Below, in pieces: positions 1 through 7,207 of a DNA stretch of 7,303 nt. Below the pieces are notes generated by a model. That model did no database searches, was not told where the DNA came from, and saw nothing but the letters and a program-made list of their open reading frames with translations. Numbering within the stretch: position 1 is the stretch's first letter; every line of letters starts with the position of its first letter. Source of the DNA: Lentisphaeria bacterium (lineage in GTDB: Bacteria; Verrucomicrobiota; Lentisphaeria; Victivallales; UBA1829); NCBI GenBank assembly GCA_019408975.1, contig DXVA01000226.1, positions 1 through 7,303 on the forward strand. The letters are read 5' to 3'. The position numbers and the translations under genes were made by a program.

Positions 1-2
1 GA

Positions 3-42
3 AACATTTGAACAATCGAACAATCGAACAATTCAACAATCG
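3..42. repeat. Octanucleotide tandem repeat, unit AACAATCG
   Basis: Five head-to-tail copies of an 8-bp unit: AACATTTG, AACAATCG, AACAATCG, AACAATTC and AACAATCG. Three copies are exact and two differ at two positions each. The array may extend beyond the left edge. It lies downstream of the secreted-protein operon, outside any supported gene. The rest of the stretch to position 187 holds no convincing gene and no clear terminator. The array could be a slippage-generated microsatellite or one member of a genome-wide repeat family; the window cannot tell which. Confidence 0.85.
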
Positions 43-187
43 AATGAAGAAAGAGAAAGCGGGGGTGGATTGGGCTCGAATTGACTGCGCTTTCCGCTGC
101 TGAAATGGAATACCGCTTTTACAAGTTTTCCCTATGGCTCTCATTCTGATGGTCCTTTCTGAAATTTGAAATTCCGTATCTCCTGCC

Positions 188-871
188 TCATCTCGGGGTA
201 AAAGTCAGTTTCATTTCATTGACGCCCGGCAGGGCATTGATCCGGATCGTGACGCTGCCGTCTTTGACCGTGCCGATGCTGACATAATATTTTCCCGAAG
301 CGGAAAGTGTATATTCACGGGCGGGATCGCCCTGAAATACTTTGAATTCAGGATTTTCAAGTGTCTTGCTGAACCAGCCGTATTTCGTTTCATTCGCGAT
401 TTTATATGCCTGCCCGCTAATCAGTAATTCCCTGTTCTCCATCAGTTTCACCGGAAATGAAACAAAGAAACCTGTTTCCAGAATCTTCTTCATATCAGCC
501 GCTTTCCAGTTGCAGGCAATTTCAAGAGTATTGAACGGAGTGACGGACAGCTCCATTGCGGCATCCGCTTTTTCCGTTTCGGAAACAGGAACCGATGCTT
601 TGAATTTCCAGACGCCGTTTCCGGCAGGAAGAGCCTGAATATTGCATGATTTGTGCGACATGGCGAACCATTTGCCCGGATGTGCCGTCGCAAAATGCAG
701 ATACCAGTTCGTAAACAGTCCCTGTTTATTGGTAAGCGTCATGATGCCGGAGGGCCAGATGTTCAGTTTCGAGTCCCCGAACTCCACGGATGTTTTTGTC
801 GTTTTGAGTTCCGCGCCGGACATGCAGACGCCGGCGAGAAGCAGAACTGCGGCAATCAATGTCTTTTTCAT
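188..871 (-). CDS. Small secreted protein of unknown family, partner of the upstream glycosidase
   Basis: This 227-residue protein is not one I recognise. It begins with a classic signal peptide: MKK, a hydrophobic core over residues 4-18, then a likely signal peptidase I cut after MSGA (residue 20). The cysteine at residue 16 is preceded by AGV, so there is no proper lipobox. The mature part alternates polar and hydrophobic residues, is rich in aromatics (for example NWYLHF near 55-60 and GKWFAM near 66-71), and has almost no predicted helix, so an all-beta sandwich is likely. It could be a carbohydrate-binding or glycosidase-accessory domain; this is inference. The start at 871 was chosen over an in-frame ATG 45 bases upstream because it carries the signal peptide and has AGGAAAGG 9 bases before it. 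The gene lies 22 bases after the glycosidase stop, so the two are almost certainly co-transcribed. Confidence 0.85.
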   Translation of the reverse strand: MKKTLIAAVLLLAGVCMSGAELKTTKTSVEFGDSKLNIWPSGIMTLTNKQGLFTNWYLHFATAHPGKWFAMSHKSCNIQALPAGNGVWKFKASVPVSETEKADAAMELSVTPFNTLEIACNWKAADMKKILETGFFVSFPVKLMENRELLISGQAYKIANETKYGWFSKTLENPEFKVFQGDPAREYTLSASGKYYVSIGTVKDGSVTIRINALPGVNEMKLTFTPR

Positions 872-893
872 GATTGAATTCCTTTCCTGATTG

Positions 894-3800
894 TTATTCC
901 AGTATGCATTGTGCAAATTTATCGGGACGGAGTCCGCCGGCGAGCCCCTGTTTCAGGAAAAGCCAGTAATCCGCCCCGGAACCGGTATCGTCATCCATCA
1001 CGACACAGTTGAAACCGAAAATCATACCGGGTTTCAACGTTCCGTCAAGCAGCGCAAGCGGCAGTTTGATTTGGTATAAAGTCTGTTTCTGCGCCTCATT
1101 GCGCACGATCTGATATTCGGACTGTTTTTCCAGAGCGCTTTTGAACGGTCCGCGGTGTACTGCAAGCGCGGGTCCCTTTTCAAGCAGGCTGAATGTAAGA
1201 AGCGAGTCATCCGGGTCAAGATCATTGGCATTGCGGATAAAATTCATCTGCGGATCGATTCCGAGCTGGATGCAGTCTCCGCGCCAGATTCCGGAAAGCG
1301 GAAACTTCTGGAAATGTTGATCGTCCGTGACATCCGCGGCAAAGTAAAGATATTTCCCGTCATGCGCCAGATAAAATTTCGCGCTCAAATCCTCCGGGCC
1401 GTCATAAGTCGTGTGGTCAACGGGATGAATATGGTCTTTGCCGCTGACCGTAACGGGCTTGACCTGTTTCCATGTATCAAGGGTGCCGTCGATCCTGATT
1501 CCGCCGATCTTCGGAATACGGATCAGCTCCGGGGTGGTGAATTCGCAGGAATAAGGCTGATAATCTCCGTGGAAACGAATCACCATCCTGACTGTTTTCC
1601 CGGAAGGCGGCAGAGGCACATTGACAATTCCGGTCTGTCCCTTGGGAAGCGTGAACGCCGCCTGTCCTTTTTTTCCGTCGCAGTCAAATTCAACGACGCC
1701 GGAATTGTCATTGACAAGTGAAGTTGCCTTCATATAGATTTTGAGCCTGTCTTTCGCTGCCGGGCGGAAGAAAAGCTCGGCGGGGATTTTTTCTTCGATC
1801 TTCAATTTTCCGAATGCCGCGCGGAGTCTGGAATAGTTATCCTCCCCTTTTACGGTGCGCCATACATAATACGGATGTTCGGAAAGCACAAGCTTGATTC
1901 TGCCTTTTTCAGTCACAGGCTTGACCGGATTCCCCATGACATCGGTTACAGTGAACTGATCCGCGTCAAACGTTACGGTGGGGCTGAAATCCGGCTTGAG
2001 GCTCCAGAGCGCACCGACGGCGCGTCCGTCATATTTCCCGTAAACGGCGACTCCCATATTTTCGCTGAACGGGATCTCGGCGCATTCCTTCACATTGTCA
2101 ACGACGCGCCCGACAATATTCAAGGCGGCGACGGCGGGAAGCGGCATATGCCTCCACCAGATGCCCATATGGTAACGCTTGCCTTCCAGCCCCGTACTGT
2201 CAGCCGTGAACCAGTGAAGCGATTTCATTCCGACAAGTTTTGCTTTCAGATAGGAACGCGCCAGACGGTTCACCTGTTCCTGCAAATAGACTGGATTCGT
2301 CACTTCATTGAAGTCGATGAAATATCCGTATTCCGCAATATAGACGTCGGAACCTTTTCCGTATTGCGCCAGGACAGCTTTCGCGTCTTTATAACGCTTC
2401 GCAAGATCCTGCTCCGTTCCTGTCGCAGGCTGTCCCGGCCCGATCCAGCGGGGCTGCGGGTAACAGTCGATTCCGAAACAGTTGATGTCTTTTCCGTTTT
2501 TCTTGAAGAACTCCCTGGAATAGGCATAAGCGTAACGGGCGTCCACATCGCTGGGGCGGACTGCGGAAATGCGGGCGTCGGGAACCTCTTTCCTGATCTC
2601 CTCCGCCGCGATTGCCATCTGTTTCGTGGCGATATCGAACGATTCGCCAAGCACGAACGGGCCGGTCATATTTTTGCTGTCGAGACTCTTGTAATAAGTA
2701 TTAAGCCCCAGAAGCGCGTCAAGCTCGCCGCCGAGTTCATAGATATCCACCACGTCTTTGTACTGCCTCATGAAACTGCGCATGAACATTCTCCAGTTCT
2801 CAAGTTTGTCTTCCGGCGGCAGAAGACGCGGATAATTCATGCCGTATTTTGCAGCGGCTTTTTCCACTTCCGGGGGCAGAACCCAGCGGGGGATGCCCGA
2901 CGTTACAAGAATCTGAACTTTAAAACCCTGTTTTTTATACTCGCGGAACTTGTCAAAGCCGAAGAAATCGTATTTCCCCTTTACCTCCTCCATCATATAC
3001 CACGCAAGATATTTCTGGAGCCATCTCACGCCGATCCGCTTCATTGCCTCGATATGATTCTGCCCGCCGCAAAGACCGAGGAAAGGTTCCGCCTCCCTGA
3101 TTGCGGGTTCCGGCGGACGCGTGATGACAAATGTATTATAATGCGCCGGCACTCCCTTCATGGAAACCGATACCATGAACCAGCCGCTCCGGTCTCCGGG
3201 AAAGCGGAACGAATATTCATATTTCCCGCAGGAATCGAATTCCGGTTCAAGTTTCTGTTCCATGACGGCTGTTCCCCGGTAATCAATCACTTTGACATGC
3301 AGAGGTCCTTCCGTCTTTTCTTTTGTGAATTTCGTCAGGCTGATGGCAATGTCAACCGGCTTTCCGATTTCATATACATTGCCGTCAGCTTCCGGAAGCC
3401 CGATATGGGGGATATACTTGGTTGTCGGTGCCCAGTCCAGCGGTTTGTCGCCGGCATTGAGCATGAAACGGTCGAACCATGCCGGAAACTTTTCAATCCC
3501 GTAATAGGGGGAGTAACGGGAGGTTCCATCCGCCTTGAACGTGAAGGAGTAACGCTTCCATTCCGTCGTAAGGCTGATCGGGGAATCGGCGCGGTTTTTC
3601 AATGCAACGGGCCATGAACTGTCCTGTTTGTTGACCGTGATGTAAGCGCGTGTATCCGGTTTGCTTCCTTTTGCCCAGAACGAAAATGTATAGATTCCCG
3701 CGGGGAGTTTTACATCATGGATGCCGATTCCGCAGAACTCCAGCAGTTTGATGCTGCTGGAACTTTGATAACCCGTCGTATTGTCGAGTTTCCATTTCGG

Positions 3801-3947
3801 AGCCTCGGCGGTTGAATTCGAGTAAGAACCGTTCGTCATGTTCAGCGGTTCGATTTCAACATCGGCATCGCCTTTCAGCAGATTTGCGGTCTGGGCAGAG
3901 CAGATGCCTGTCCAGCAGAAAAGCAAAAACAGAATCGATTTTTTCAT
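894..3947 (-). CDS. Secreted multidomain glycoside hydrolase, clan GH-A-like, with N-terminal CBM4/9-like and C-terminal CBM9-like domains
   Basis: This 1017-residue protein has a signal peptide (1-18, likely cut after ICSA). Residues about 20-175 resemble a CBM_4_9 galactose-binding-like module, with FSFWAKGS near 88-95 and LTTEWKRYSFTF near 126-137. A beta or Ig-like linker covers about 185-278. Residues about 285-620 form a TIM barrel of the GH39/GH5 type. Glu408 in YELGGELD fits the acid/base at the end of strand 4, and Glu539 in YIAEYGY fits the nucleophile at strand 7; FGIDCYP (491-497) fits strand 6. A small beta domain ends near 697, another beta region covers about 715-808, and a CBM9/DOMON-like domain occupies about 811-1017, with IRIDGTLDTW (817-826) and KYLYFAADVTDD (865-876). 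It probably hydrolyses a glycosidic bond outside the inner membrane; the exact GH family and substrate cannot be named. The gene is first in an operon with the small secreted protein and is divergent from an AraC regulator. Confidence 0.88.
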   Translation of the reverse strand: MKKSILFLLFCWTGICSAQTANLLKGDADVEIEPLNMTNGSYSNSTAEAPKWKLDNTTGYQSSSSIKLLEFCGIGIHDVKLPAGIYTFSFWAKGSKPDTRAYITVNKQDSSWPVALKNRADSPISLTTEWKRYSFTFKADGTSRYSPYYGIEKFPAWFDRFMLNAGDKPLDWAPTTKYIPHIGLPEADGNVYEIGKPVDIAISLTKFTKEKTEGPLHVKVIDYRGTAVMEQKLEPEFDSCGKYEYSFRFPGDRSGWFMVSVSMKGVPAHYNTFVITRPPEPAIREAEPFLGLCGGQNHIEAMKRIGVRWLQKYLAWYMMEEVKGKYDFFGFDKFREYKKQGFKVQILVTSGIPRWVLPPEVEKAAAKYGMNYPRLLPPEDKLENWRMFMRSFMRQYKDVVDIYELGGELDALLGLNTYYKSLDSKNMTGPFVLGESFDIATKQMAIAAEEIRKEVPDARISAVRPSDVDARYAYAYSREFFKKNGKDINCFGIDCYPQPRWIGPGQPATGTEQDLAKRYKDAKAVLAQYGKGSDVYIAEYGYFIDFNEVTNPVYLQEQVNRLARSYLKAKLVGMKSLHWFTADSTGLEGKRYHMGIWWRHMPLPAVAALNIVGRVVDNVKECAEIPFSENMGVAVYGKYDGRAVGALWSLKPDFSPTVTFDADQFTVTDVMGNPVKPVTEKGRIKLVLSEHPYYVWRTVKGEDNYSRLRAAFGKLKIEEKIPAELFFRPAAKDRLKIYMKATSLVNDNSGVVEFDCDGKKGQAAFTLPKGQTGIVNVPLPPSGKTVRMVIRFHGDYQPYSCEFTTPELIRIPKIGGIRIDGTLDTWKQVKPVTVSGKDHIHPVDHTTYDGPEDLSAKFYLAHDGKYLYFAADVTDDQHFQKFPLSGIWRGDCIQLGIDPQMNFIRNANDLDPDDSLLTFSLLEKGPALAVHRGPFKSALEKQSEYQIVRNEAQKQTLYQIKLPLALLDGTLKPGMIFGFNCVVMDDDTGSGADYWLFLKQGLAGGLRPDKFAQCILE

Positions 3948-3953
3948 TATTTT

Positions 3954-3959
3954 CCTCCT
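3954..3959 (-). promoter_or_regulatory. Shine-Dalgarno site fixing the glycosidase start
   Basis: A perfect AGGAGG on the minus strand sits 6 bases before the ATG at 3947. It decides the start: the frame stays open upstream to an ATG at 4112, but that would add 55 residues ahead of the signal peptide and run into the regulator gene. Confidence 0.9.
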
Positions 3960-3968
3960 CGCTCTTTC

Positions 3969-3990
3969 CTTCGATGATTTTTCCTCGAAG
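3969..3990. repeat. Inverted repeat in the glycosidase leader
   Basis: Arms CTTCGA (3969-3974) and TCGAAG (3985-3990) are perfect 6-bp complements around a 10-base spacer. The repeat lies 22 to 43 bases before the glycosidase ATG, inside the presumed mRNA leader. It could form a weak hairpin or be a protein-binding dyad; six base pairs is little, so chance is possible. Confidence 0.4.
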
Positions 3991-4041
3991 TTTTGCCGTA
4001 TTATTTCCGCGTTTGAAATTGCATCTTTCCGTTTTCCTATT

Positions 4042-4047
4042 ATTATA
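4042..4047 (-). promoter_or_regulatory. Candidate -10 element of the glycosidase operon promoter
   Basis: The minus strand reads a perfect TATAAT here. No sequence resembling TTGACA lies 16 to 18 bases upstream; that stretch is a run of A and T. A promoter with a good -10 and no -35 fits activation by a bound regulator, such as the adjacent AraC protein. Transcription would start near 4035, giving a leader of about 88 bases. A possible rightward promoter for the regulator overlaps it: TATTAT at 4041-4046, with TTGCAT at 4019-4024 and a 16-base gap. Confidence 0.5.
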
Positions 4048-4089
4048 TGAAAAAACAGAAAATTAAAAATGGCATGGATTTGAAAAAAT

Positions 4090-4941
4090 ATGTCAAATAT
4101 CACCAAAAGCAATTATTATACCGTAGATCTGGAACCGCCGGATGTAAAAATTTTGCAGTATAATTATTTTCACGGAGTTGTTTCCTGGAATCATAACCGT
4201 CTCAGTTCGCCGTTCTGGTATCTCTGGCACAACGATGAAGCCGGAGCGTATGTGATCCATGAAAAACGGAAAATCGAACTGAAGCCGGATATGACGCTTC
4301 TGATGCCCCCGAATACGATTTTTTCAACCCGCAGCAGCTCCATGCCTTTCAATCAGTTCTACATTCATTTTACGGTCAGGGATTCTTTCCGGCAGATGCG
4401 GCGGGAACCGATCATCATTTCCGCAAAATCTCTTTTCGGCACCGCAGGAGGAAATTTCTTTAATGAAATTCAGCTTTGCCATAAAAGCCGTTTTCTGCTC
4501 TCCATGCGCCTTTACGATATTGTTTTCCGGAGCCTTTTCCTGATTCCCCCCGAATGTTTCCTGTCCCGTGAAGAAAAAGCAATGGACCCGCGCATCGAAT
4601 GCGCCATTCAATACATCAACCATTCTCTTGCAAAATCACCGTGCAATCGGGAAATCAGCTCAGCCGTCAGGATGTCCGAAAATAATTTCATACGGGTGTT
4701 CAAAAAAGAAATGGGGGTCTCTCCGCAGCAGTATCTGCAGATGCGCCGGATTGAATGGAGCAGGACACTCCTGATCAACTCATCTCTTTCCATCGAAGAA
4801 ATCGCCGACAGCACCGGATTTGCCGACCGTTATCATTTCTCGAAAGCGTTCAAGCAGATTATCCGCTTTTCCCCAGCCGCCTATCGCAGACAGATACTGC
4901 ACTCTGCCGCAAATTCGGATGCCGACGTATCCGGTTCATAA
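4090..4941 (+). CDS. AraC-family transcriptional regulator with cupin-like sensor domain
   Basis: This 283-residue protein has an N-terminal beta-rich sensor half (about 10-110) of the AraC cupin type, including IHEKRKIELKPDMTLLMPPNTIF (near 56-78) and FNQFYIHF (87-94). A linker region runs to about 165. The C-terminal AraC/XylS DNA-binding domain spans about 167-270. Helix-turn-helix one is near 187-207. Helix-turn-helix two, SIEEIADSTGF followed by DRYHFSKAFKQ, lies at 234-256, ending in the family signature FSPAAYRR. Length and layout are normal for the family. It is transcribed away from the glycosidase operon across 142 bases, so it most likely activates that operon when a sugar ligand binds; this is inferred from position. 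The start at 4090 has only a weak ribosome site (GGA about 11 bases upstream), but no better in-frame start precedes the sensor domain. Confidence 0.93.
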   Translation: MSNITKSNYYTVDLEPPDVKILQYNYFHGVVSWNHNRLSSPFWYLWHNDEAGAYVIHEKRKIELKPDMTLLMPPNTIFSTRSSSMPFNQFYIHFTVRDSFRQMRREPIIISAKSLFGTAGGNFFNEIQLCHKSRFLLSMRLYDIVFRSLFLIPPECFLSREEKAMDPRIECAIQYINHSLAKSPCNREISSAVRMSENNFIRVFKKEMGVSPQQYLQMRRIEWSRTLLINSSLSIEEIADSTGFADRYHFSKAFKQIIRFSPAAYRRQILHSAANSDADVSGS

Positions 4942-4973
4942 CCGCCGCGCCGCTTCCCGGCATTCCGCAGTCT

Positions 4974-6245
4974 TCAGTGGCGATGCATATATTTCCCGCG
5001 GGTTTCCGGAATGAAGAAAGAGGCGAGAAAAGAAGTCGCCGCAGGAATCATCAGAAGCAGAAACAGCGTCAGATACGCCTGTTTTGAATAAATGACCGCG
5101 CCGTCCGCCTGTTTTCCCCCAAAGGAGTCCAGAAGGATGCCGACCAGAATCGAAAATACCGCAACCGCCAGATAATTGACCATGTTGATGAAACCCGTTG
5201 CCTGCGTCATGGCATCCGCGGAATTCACCTCCTGCTCCGCCATGGAGAAAATGACGGAAAAGCCGGATGCCACGGCATACAGAAGGTAACACACTGCGAA
5301 AACAGTTCCATTGAATTCAAAATAAATGGCAAGTGTCATAAGGATCGTATTCAGGAGGCAGAGTGTCGTGGAAAACAGGATCAGAGGCTTGCGGCGGTTC
5401 CGCATCAGCCGGGAAACCATACTTGAAGTAAACAGCACTGCCATGCAGACGCAGGTCAGGGAAAAAATGCAGGCAGCGGCTTTGGATGAGCTCATTCCCG
5501 TAAAATCCTCCAGGAATTTTTTCCCGAATACAGTCTGGATAATGAAATAAATGGCGAAATTGACCGTGGCGCAATAAAGAATCACCCACGAATACGGATT
5601 TCCGACGACTTTCAGGAAGGGAGCGAAAGAAAGTTTCCCGCCGGAGATTTCGGCCGCAGGGACGCTGCGTTTGCCGAGAAGAAAAAAACAATACAGAATA
5701 ATGGAAAGAATTCCCGAACCAAGTAAAACACTGCGCCAGGAGAAATACTCAATGAGACGCTCAAAAGGAAGCGTCCCGAACAGTCCGCCGCCGTAGCCGA
5801 CAAAGTAAACAATTCCCATGATGACCGCATAATTCTTATGCCCGAAAATATGATCGGTCTCTTTGACGAGACTCAAATACATCGTGCTGGCTCCGAGCCC
5901 CGCAAGCATACGGCAGAAATATAACCCGCTGAGATTGTCCAGCAGCGGAAAAATAAATGTGCCGGCACAGAAAAGAATGCCTCCGGCTGTAACGATGCGC
6001 GCCCCGCCGTATTTGTCCGCAAGCATACCGACAATCAGCTGGGAGAGAGCGTAAATATAGACGAAAGAAGCCCCGATCCCCGCAATTTGAAAGGCATTCA
6101 TCCCCAGGTCAGTTTGAAGCTGGCTGAAGATCGTGCCGGGCACGGCGGTGCGCTGGAAATAAGAGGAAGCGTAAAGAAGCAGCATCGGGATAAAAAGGAG
6201 CATGGCTCCCCTGTTTTTGAGAATACTGCGGATCAGATAAGGCAT
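4974..6245 (-). CDS. Major facilitator superfamily transporter
   Basis: This 423-residue inner-membrane protein shows about 12 hydrophobic segments, roughly at 14-30, 53-74, 84-101, 107-126, 140-158, 172-190, 218-238, 255-275, 288-309, 313-336, 351-373 and 390-413. The loop after segment 2 carries MFS motif A as GMLADKYGGAR (73-83). Segment 4 begins with the conserved arginine in CRMLAGLGAS (111-120), and the C-terminus has PETRGK. A charged central loop (about 191-216) divides the halves. SYFQRTAVPG in segment 1 and the spacing to motif A recall the anion/organic-acid or sugar-acid symporter type, but the substrate is not determinable. The start follows the lysR stop after 2 bases, with only a weak AAGAGA ribosome site inside the lysR end, which suggests translational coupling. 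The gene is convergent with the AraC gene, 32 bases between stops. Confidence 0.93.
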   Translation of the reverse strand: MPYLIRSILKNRGAMLLFIPMLLLYASSYFQRTAVPGTIFSQLQTDLGMNAFQIAGIGASFVYIYALSQLIVGMLADKYGGARIVTAGGILFCAGTFIFPLLDNLSGLYFCRMLAGLGASTMYLSLVKETDHIFGHKNYAVIMGIVYFVGYGGGLFGTLPFERLIEYFSWRSVLLGSGILSIILYCFFLLGKRSVPAAEISGGKLSFAPFLKVVGNPYSWVILYCATVNFAIYFIIQTVFGKKFLEDFTGMSSSKAAACIFSLTCVCMAVLFTSSMVSRLMRNRRKPLILFSTTLCLLNTILMTLAIYFEFNGTVFAVCYLLYAVASGFSVIFSMAEQEVNSADAMTQATGFINMVNYLAVAVFSILVGILLDSFGGKQADGAVIYSKQAYLTLFLLLMIPAATSFLASFFIPETRGKYMHRH

Positions 6246-6247
6246 TT

Positions 6248-7132
6248 TCAGTTCTCTTTCACATGATATCTGGTTTTCATGAGCTCGATCAAAGCGCGCA
6301 CAGGCGGCGGAATGGAACGCGACGCATCAAGCTGGAAGCCGATGTCGATCTCGATTCCGGTATGAAAGCTGCCGGTGACAATGTCTTCCTTCGAGAAGTT
6401 GTCCAGCACATATTCCGGAATGATCCCATACCCCATATTTTTTTGTACATATGTAATGATTGTTTCCGAATACCGCGTCTGCAGAAACAGCGGGGAACGT
6501 GCAAGACAGGGCAGGGTTCTCAGGTAACTTTTCAGGATGGATTCATCGGTATAAGTAATGCAAGGCTGTTTTTCAAGCAGTTGCGGCGTGATTTCCTTTT
6601 CCTTCGCAAGTGGCGATTTACGGGAATAAATCAATACCATGCGGCTTTTGAACAGACGTGTAAAGATAATTTTTTCAGAACGGTGCGGAGTTACGCCGAC
6701 TACGATGTCAAGCTTTCCCGTCAGCAGGTCTTCGGTGGATTCACTCCAGTCCTTCTCAAACATCACGGGCTGAATTGCAGGATATTTCCGGAGCAGTTCC
6801 GCGATCAGGTCCGGCATGATTGTCCGTGACGTATGCGGACCGCATCCGATGGTGAGTTTTCCTGAAACACGATGCAGAAATGAGCTCATCTCGGACGGCA
6901 GGTCATTGATTCTCGTTACAATATTTTTTGCATGTTCATACAAAAAGTCACCTTCCCGCGTCAGAACCAGGCGGTTTGCCCGCCGGATGAACAATTCGCA
7001 TCCCAGCTCCTCCTCCAGCAGCCGGATCTGCTTGCTGACAGCCGGTTGTGTAATGAAAAGATCTTTGGATGCCTGGGTAACGCTTCCGCTTTCCACAACT
7101 TTCCGGAAATACTCCAGCTGAATGAAGTTCAT
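6248..7132 (-). CDS. LysR-family transcriptional regulator
   Basis: This 294-residue protein begins with the canonical LysR winged helix-turn-helix: MNFIQLEYFRKVVESGSVTQAS then TQPAVSKQIRLLEEELGCELFIR (28-50) and LTREGDFLYEHA (57-68). A linker helix runs to about 88. The type 2 periplasmic-binding-like effector domain starts at GKLTIGCGPHTSRTIMPDL (91-109) and continues with LLTGKLDIVVGV (136-147) and NMGYGIIPEYV (232-242). Length and layout are normal. AGGGAG lies 6 bases before the ATG. It is the first gene of a unit with the MFS transporter. Two inverted repeats upstream suggest autoregulation and possibly control of a divergent gene past the right edge. The effector is unknown. Confidence 0.95.
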   Translation of the reverse strand: MNFIQLEYFRKVVESGSVTQASKDLFITQPAVSKQIRLLEEELGCELFIRRANRLVLTREGDFLYEHAKNIVTRINDLPSEMSSFLHRVSGKLTIGCGPHTSRTIMPDLIAELLRKYPAIQPVMFEKDWSESTEDLLTGKLDIVVGVTPHRSEKIIFTRLFKSRMVLIYSRKSPLAKEKEITPQLLEKQPCITYTDESILKSYLRTLPCLARSPLFLQTRYSETIITYVQKNMGYGIIPEYVLDNFSKEDIVTGSFHTGIEIDIGFQLDASRSIPPPVRALIELMKTRYHVKEN

Positions 7133-7157
7133 GATATTCTCCCTCTTGTCTTTTCAT

Positions 7158-7187
7158 AATATAGCAGATATTTCAGAATACTGAAAA
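7158..7187 (-). promoter_or_regulatory. Candidate lysR-MFS promoter
   Basis: On the minus strand, TATATT (7158-7163) fits a -10 in five of six bases. TTTTCA (7182-7187) fits a -35 in four of six bases at an 18-base spacing. The inverted repeat at 7171-7186 fills the space between them, so a bound protein would block this promoter. Confidence 0.4.
7171..7186. promoter_or_regulatory. Inverted repeat, possible LysR operator overlapping the lysR promoter
   Basis: TTTCAG, four bases (AATA), then CTGAAA gives perfect 6-bp arms. It is 38 to 54 bases upstream of the lysR ATG. LysR-type proteins bind short interrupted dyads in such positions and commonly repress their own gene, so this is a good operator candidate. 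The TTTCAG arm recurs at 7214-7219 within the second dyad. Confidence 0.5.
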
Positions 7188-7207
7188 TGAATATTTTTTA
7201 TTTGAAA

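Noticed and set aside
55..94. Inverted repeat GAAAGCG / CGCTTTC as a terminator for the secreted-protein operon
   Set aside because: The 26-base loop is large, the stem is only 7 bp, and no clean T run follows in the direction of transcription.
44..103. A 19-residue plus-strand frame beginning MKKEKAGVDW
   Set aside because: It has no ribosome site, is very short, and its start overlaps the end of the tandem repeat region.
188..871. Lipoprotein assignment for the small secreted protein from the cysteine at residue 16
   Set aside because: The residues before it are AGV; a lipobox needs Gly, Ala or Ser just before the cysteine, and a standard cut after MSGA fits better.
1875..3617. A 580-codon open frame on the plus strand, antisense to the glycosidase gene
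   Set aside because: It lies wholly opposite a gene with clear domains and signal peptide, has no domain I recognise, and is rich in Arg, His and Phe as expected of a codon-biased shadow frame.
3948..4112. A 55-residue N-terminal extension of the glycosidase from an ATG at 4112
   Set aside because: The internal ATG at 3947 has a perfect AGGAGG and begins the signal peptide; the longer form would bury that peptide and overlap the divergent regulator start.
4047..4163. A small frame beginning MKKQKIKNGMDLKKYV that overlaps the araC start, as a possible leader peptide
   Set aside because: There is no ribosome site before it, it overlaps the probable promoter, and it reads out of frame through araC codons.
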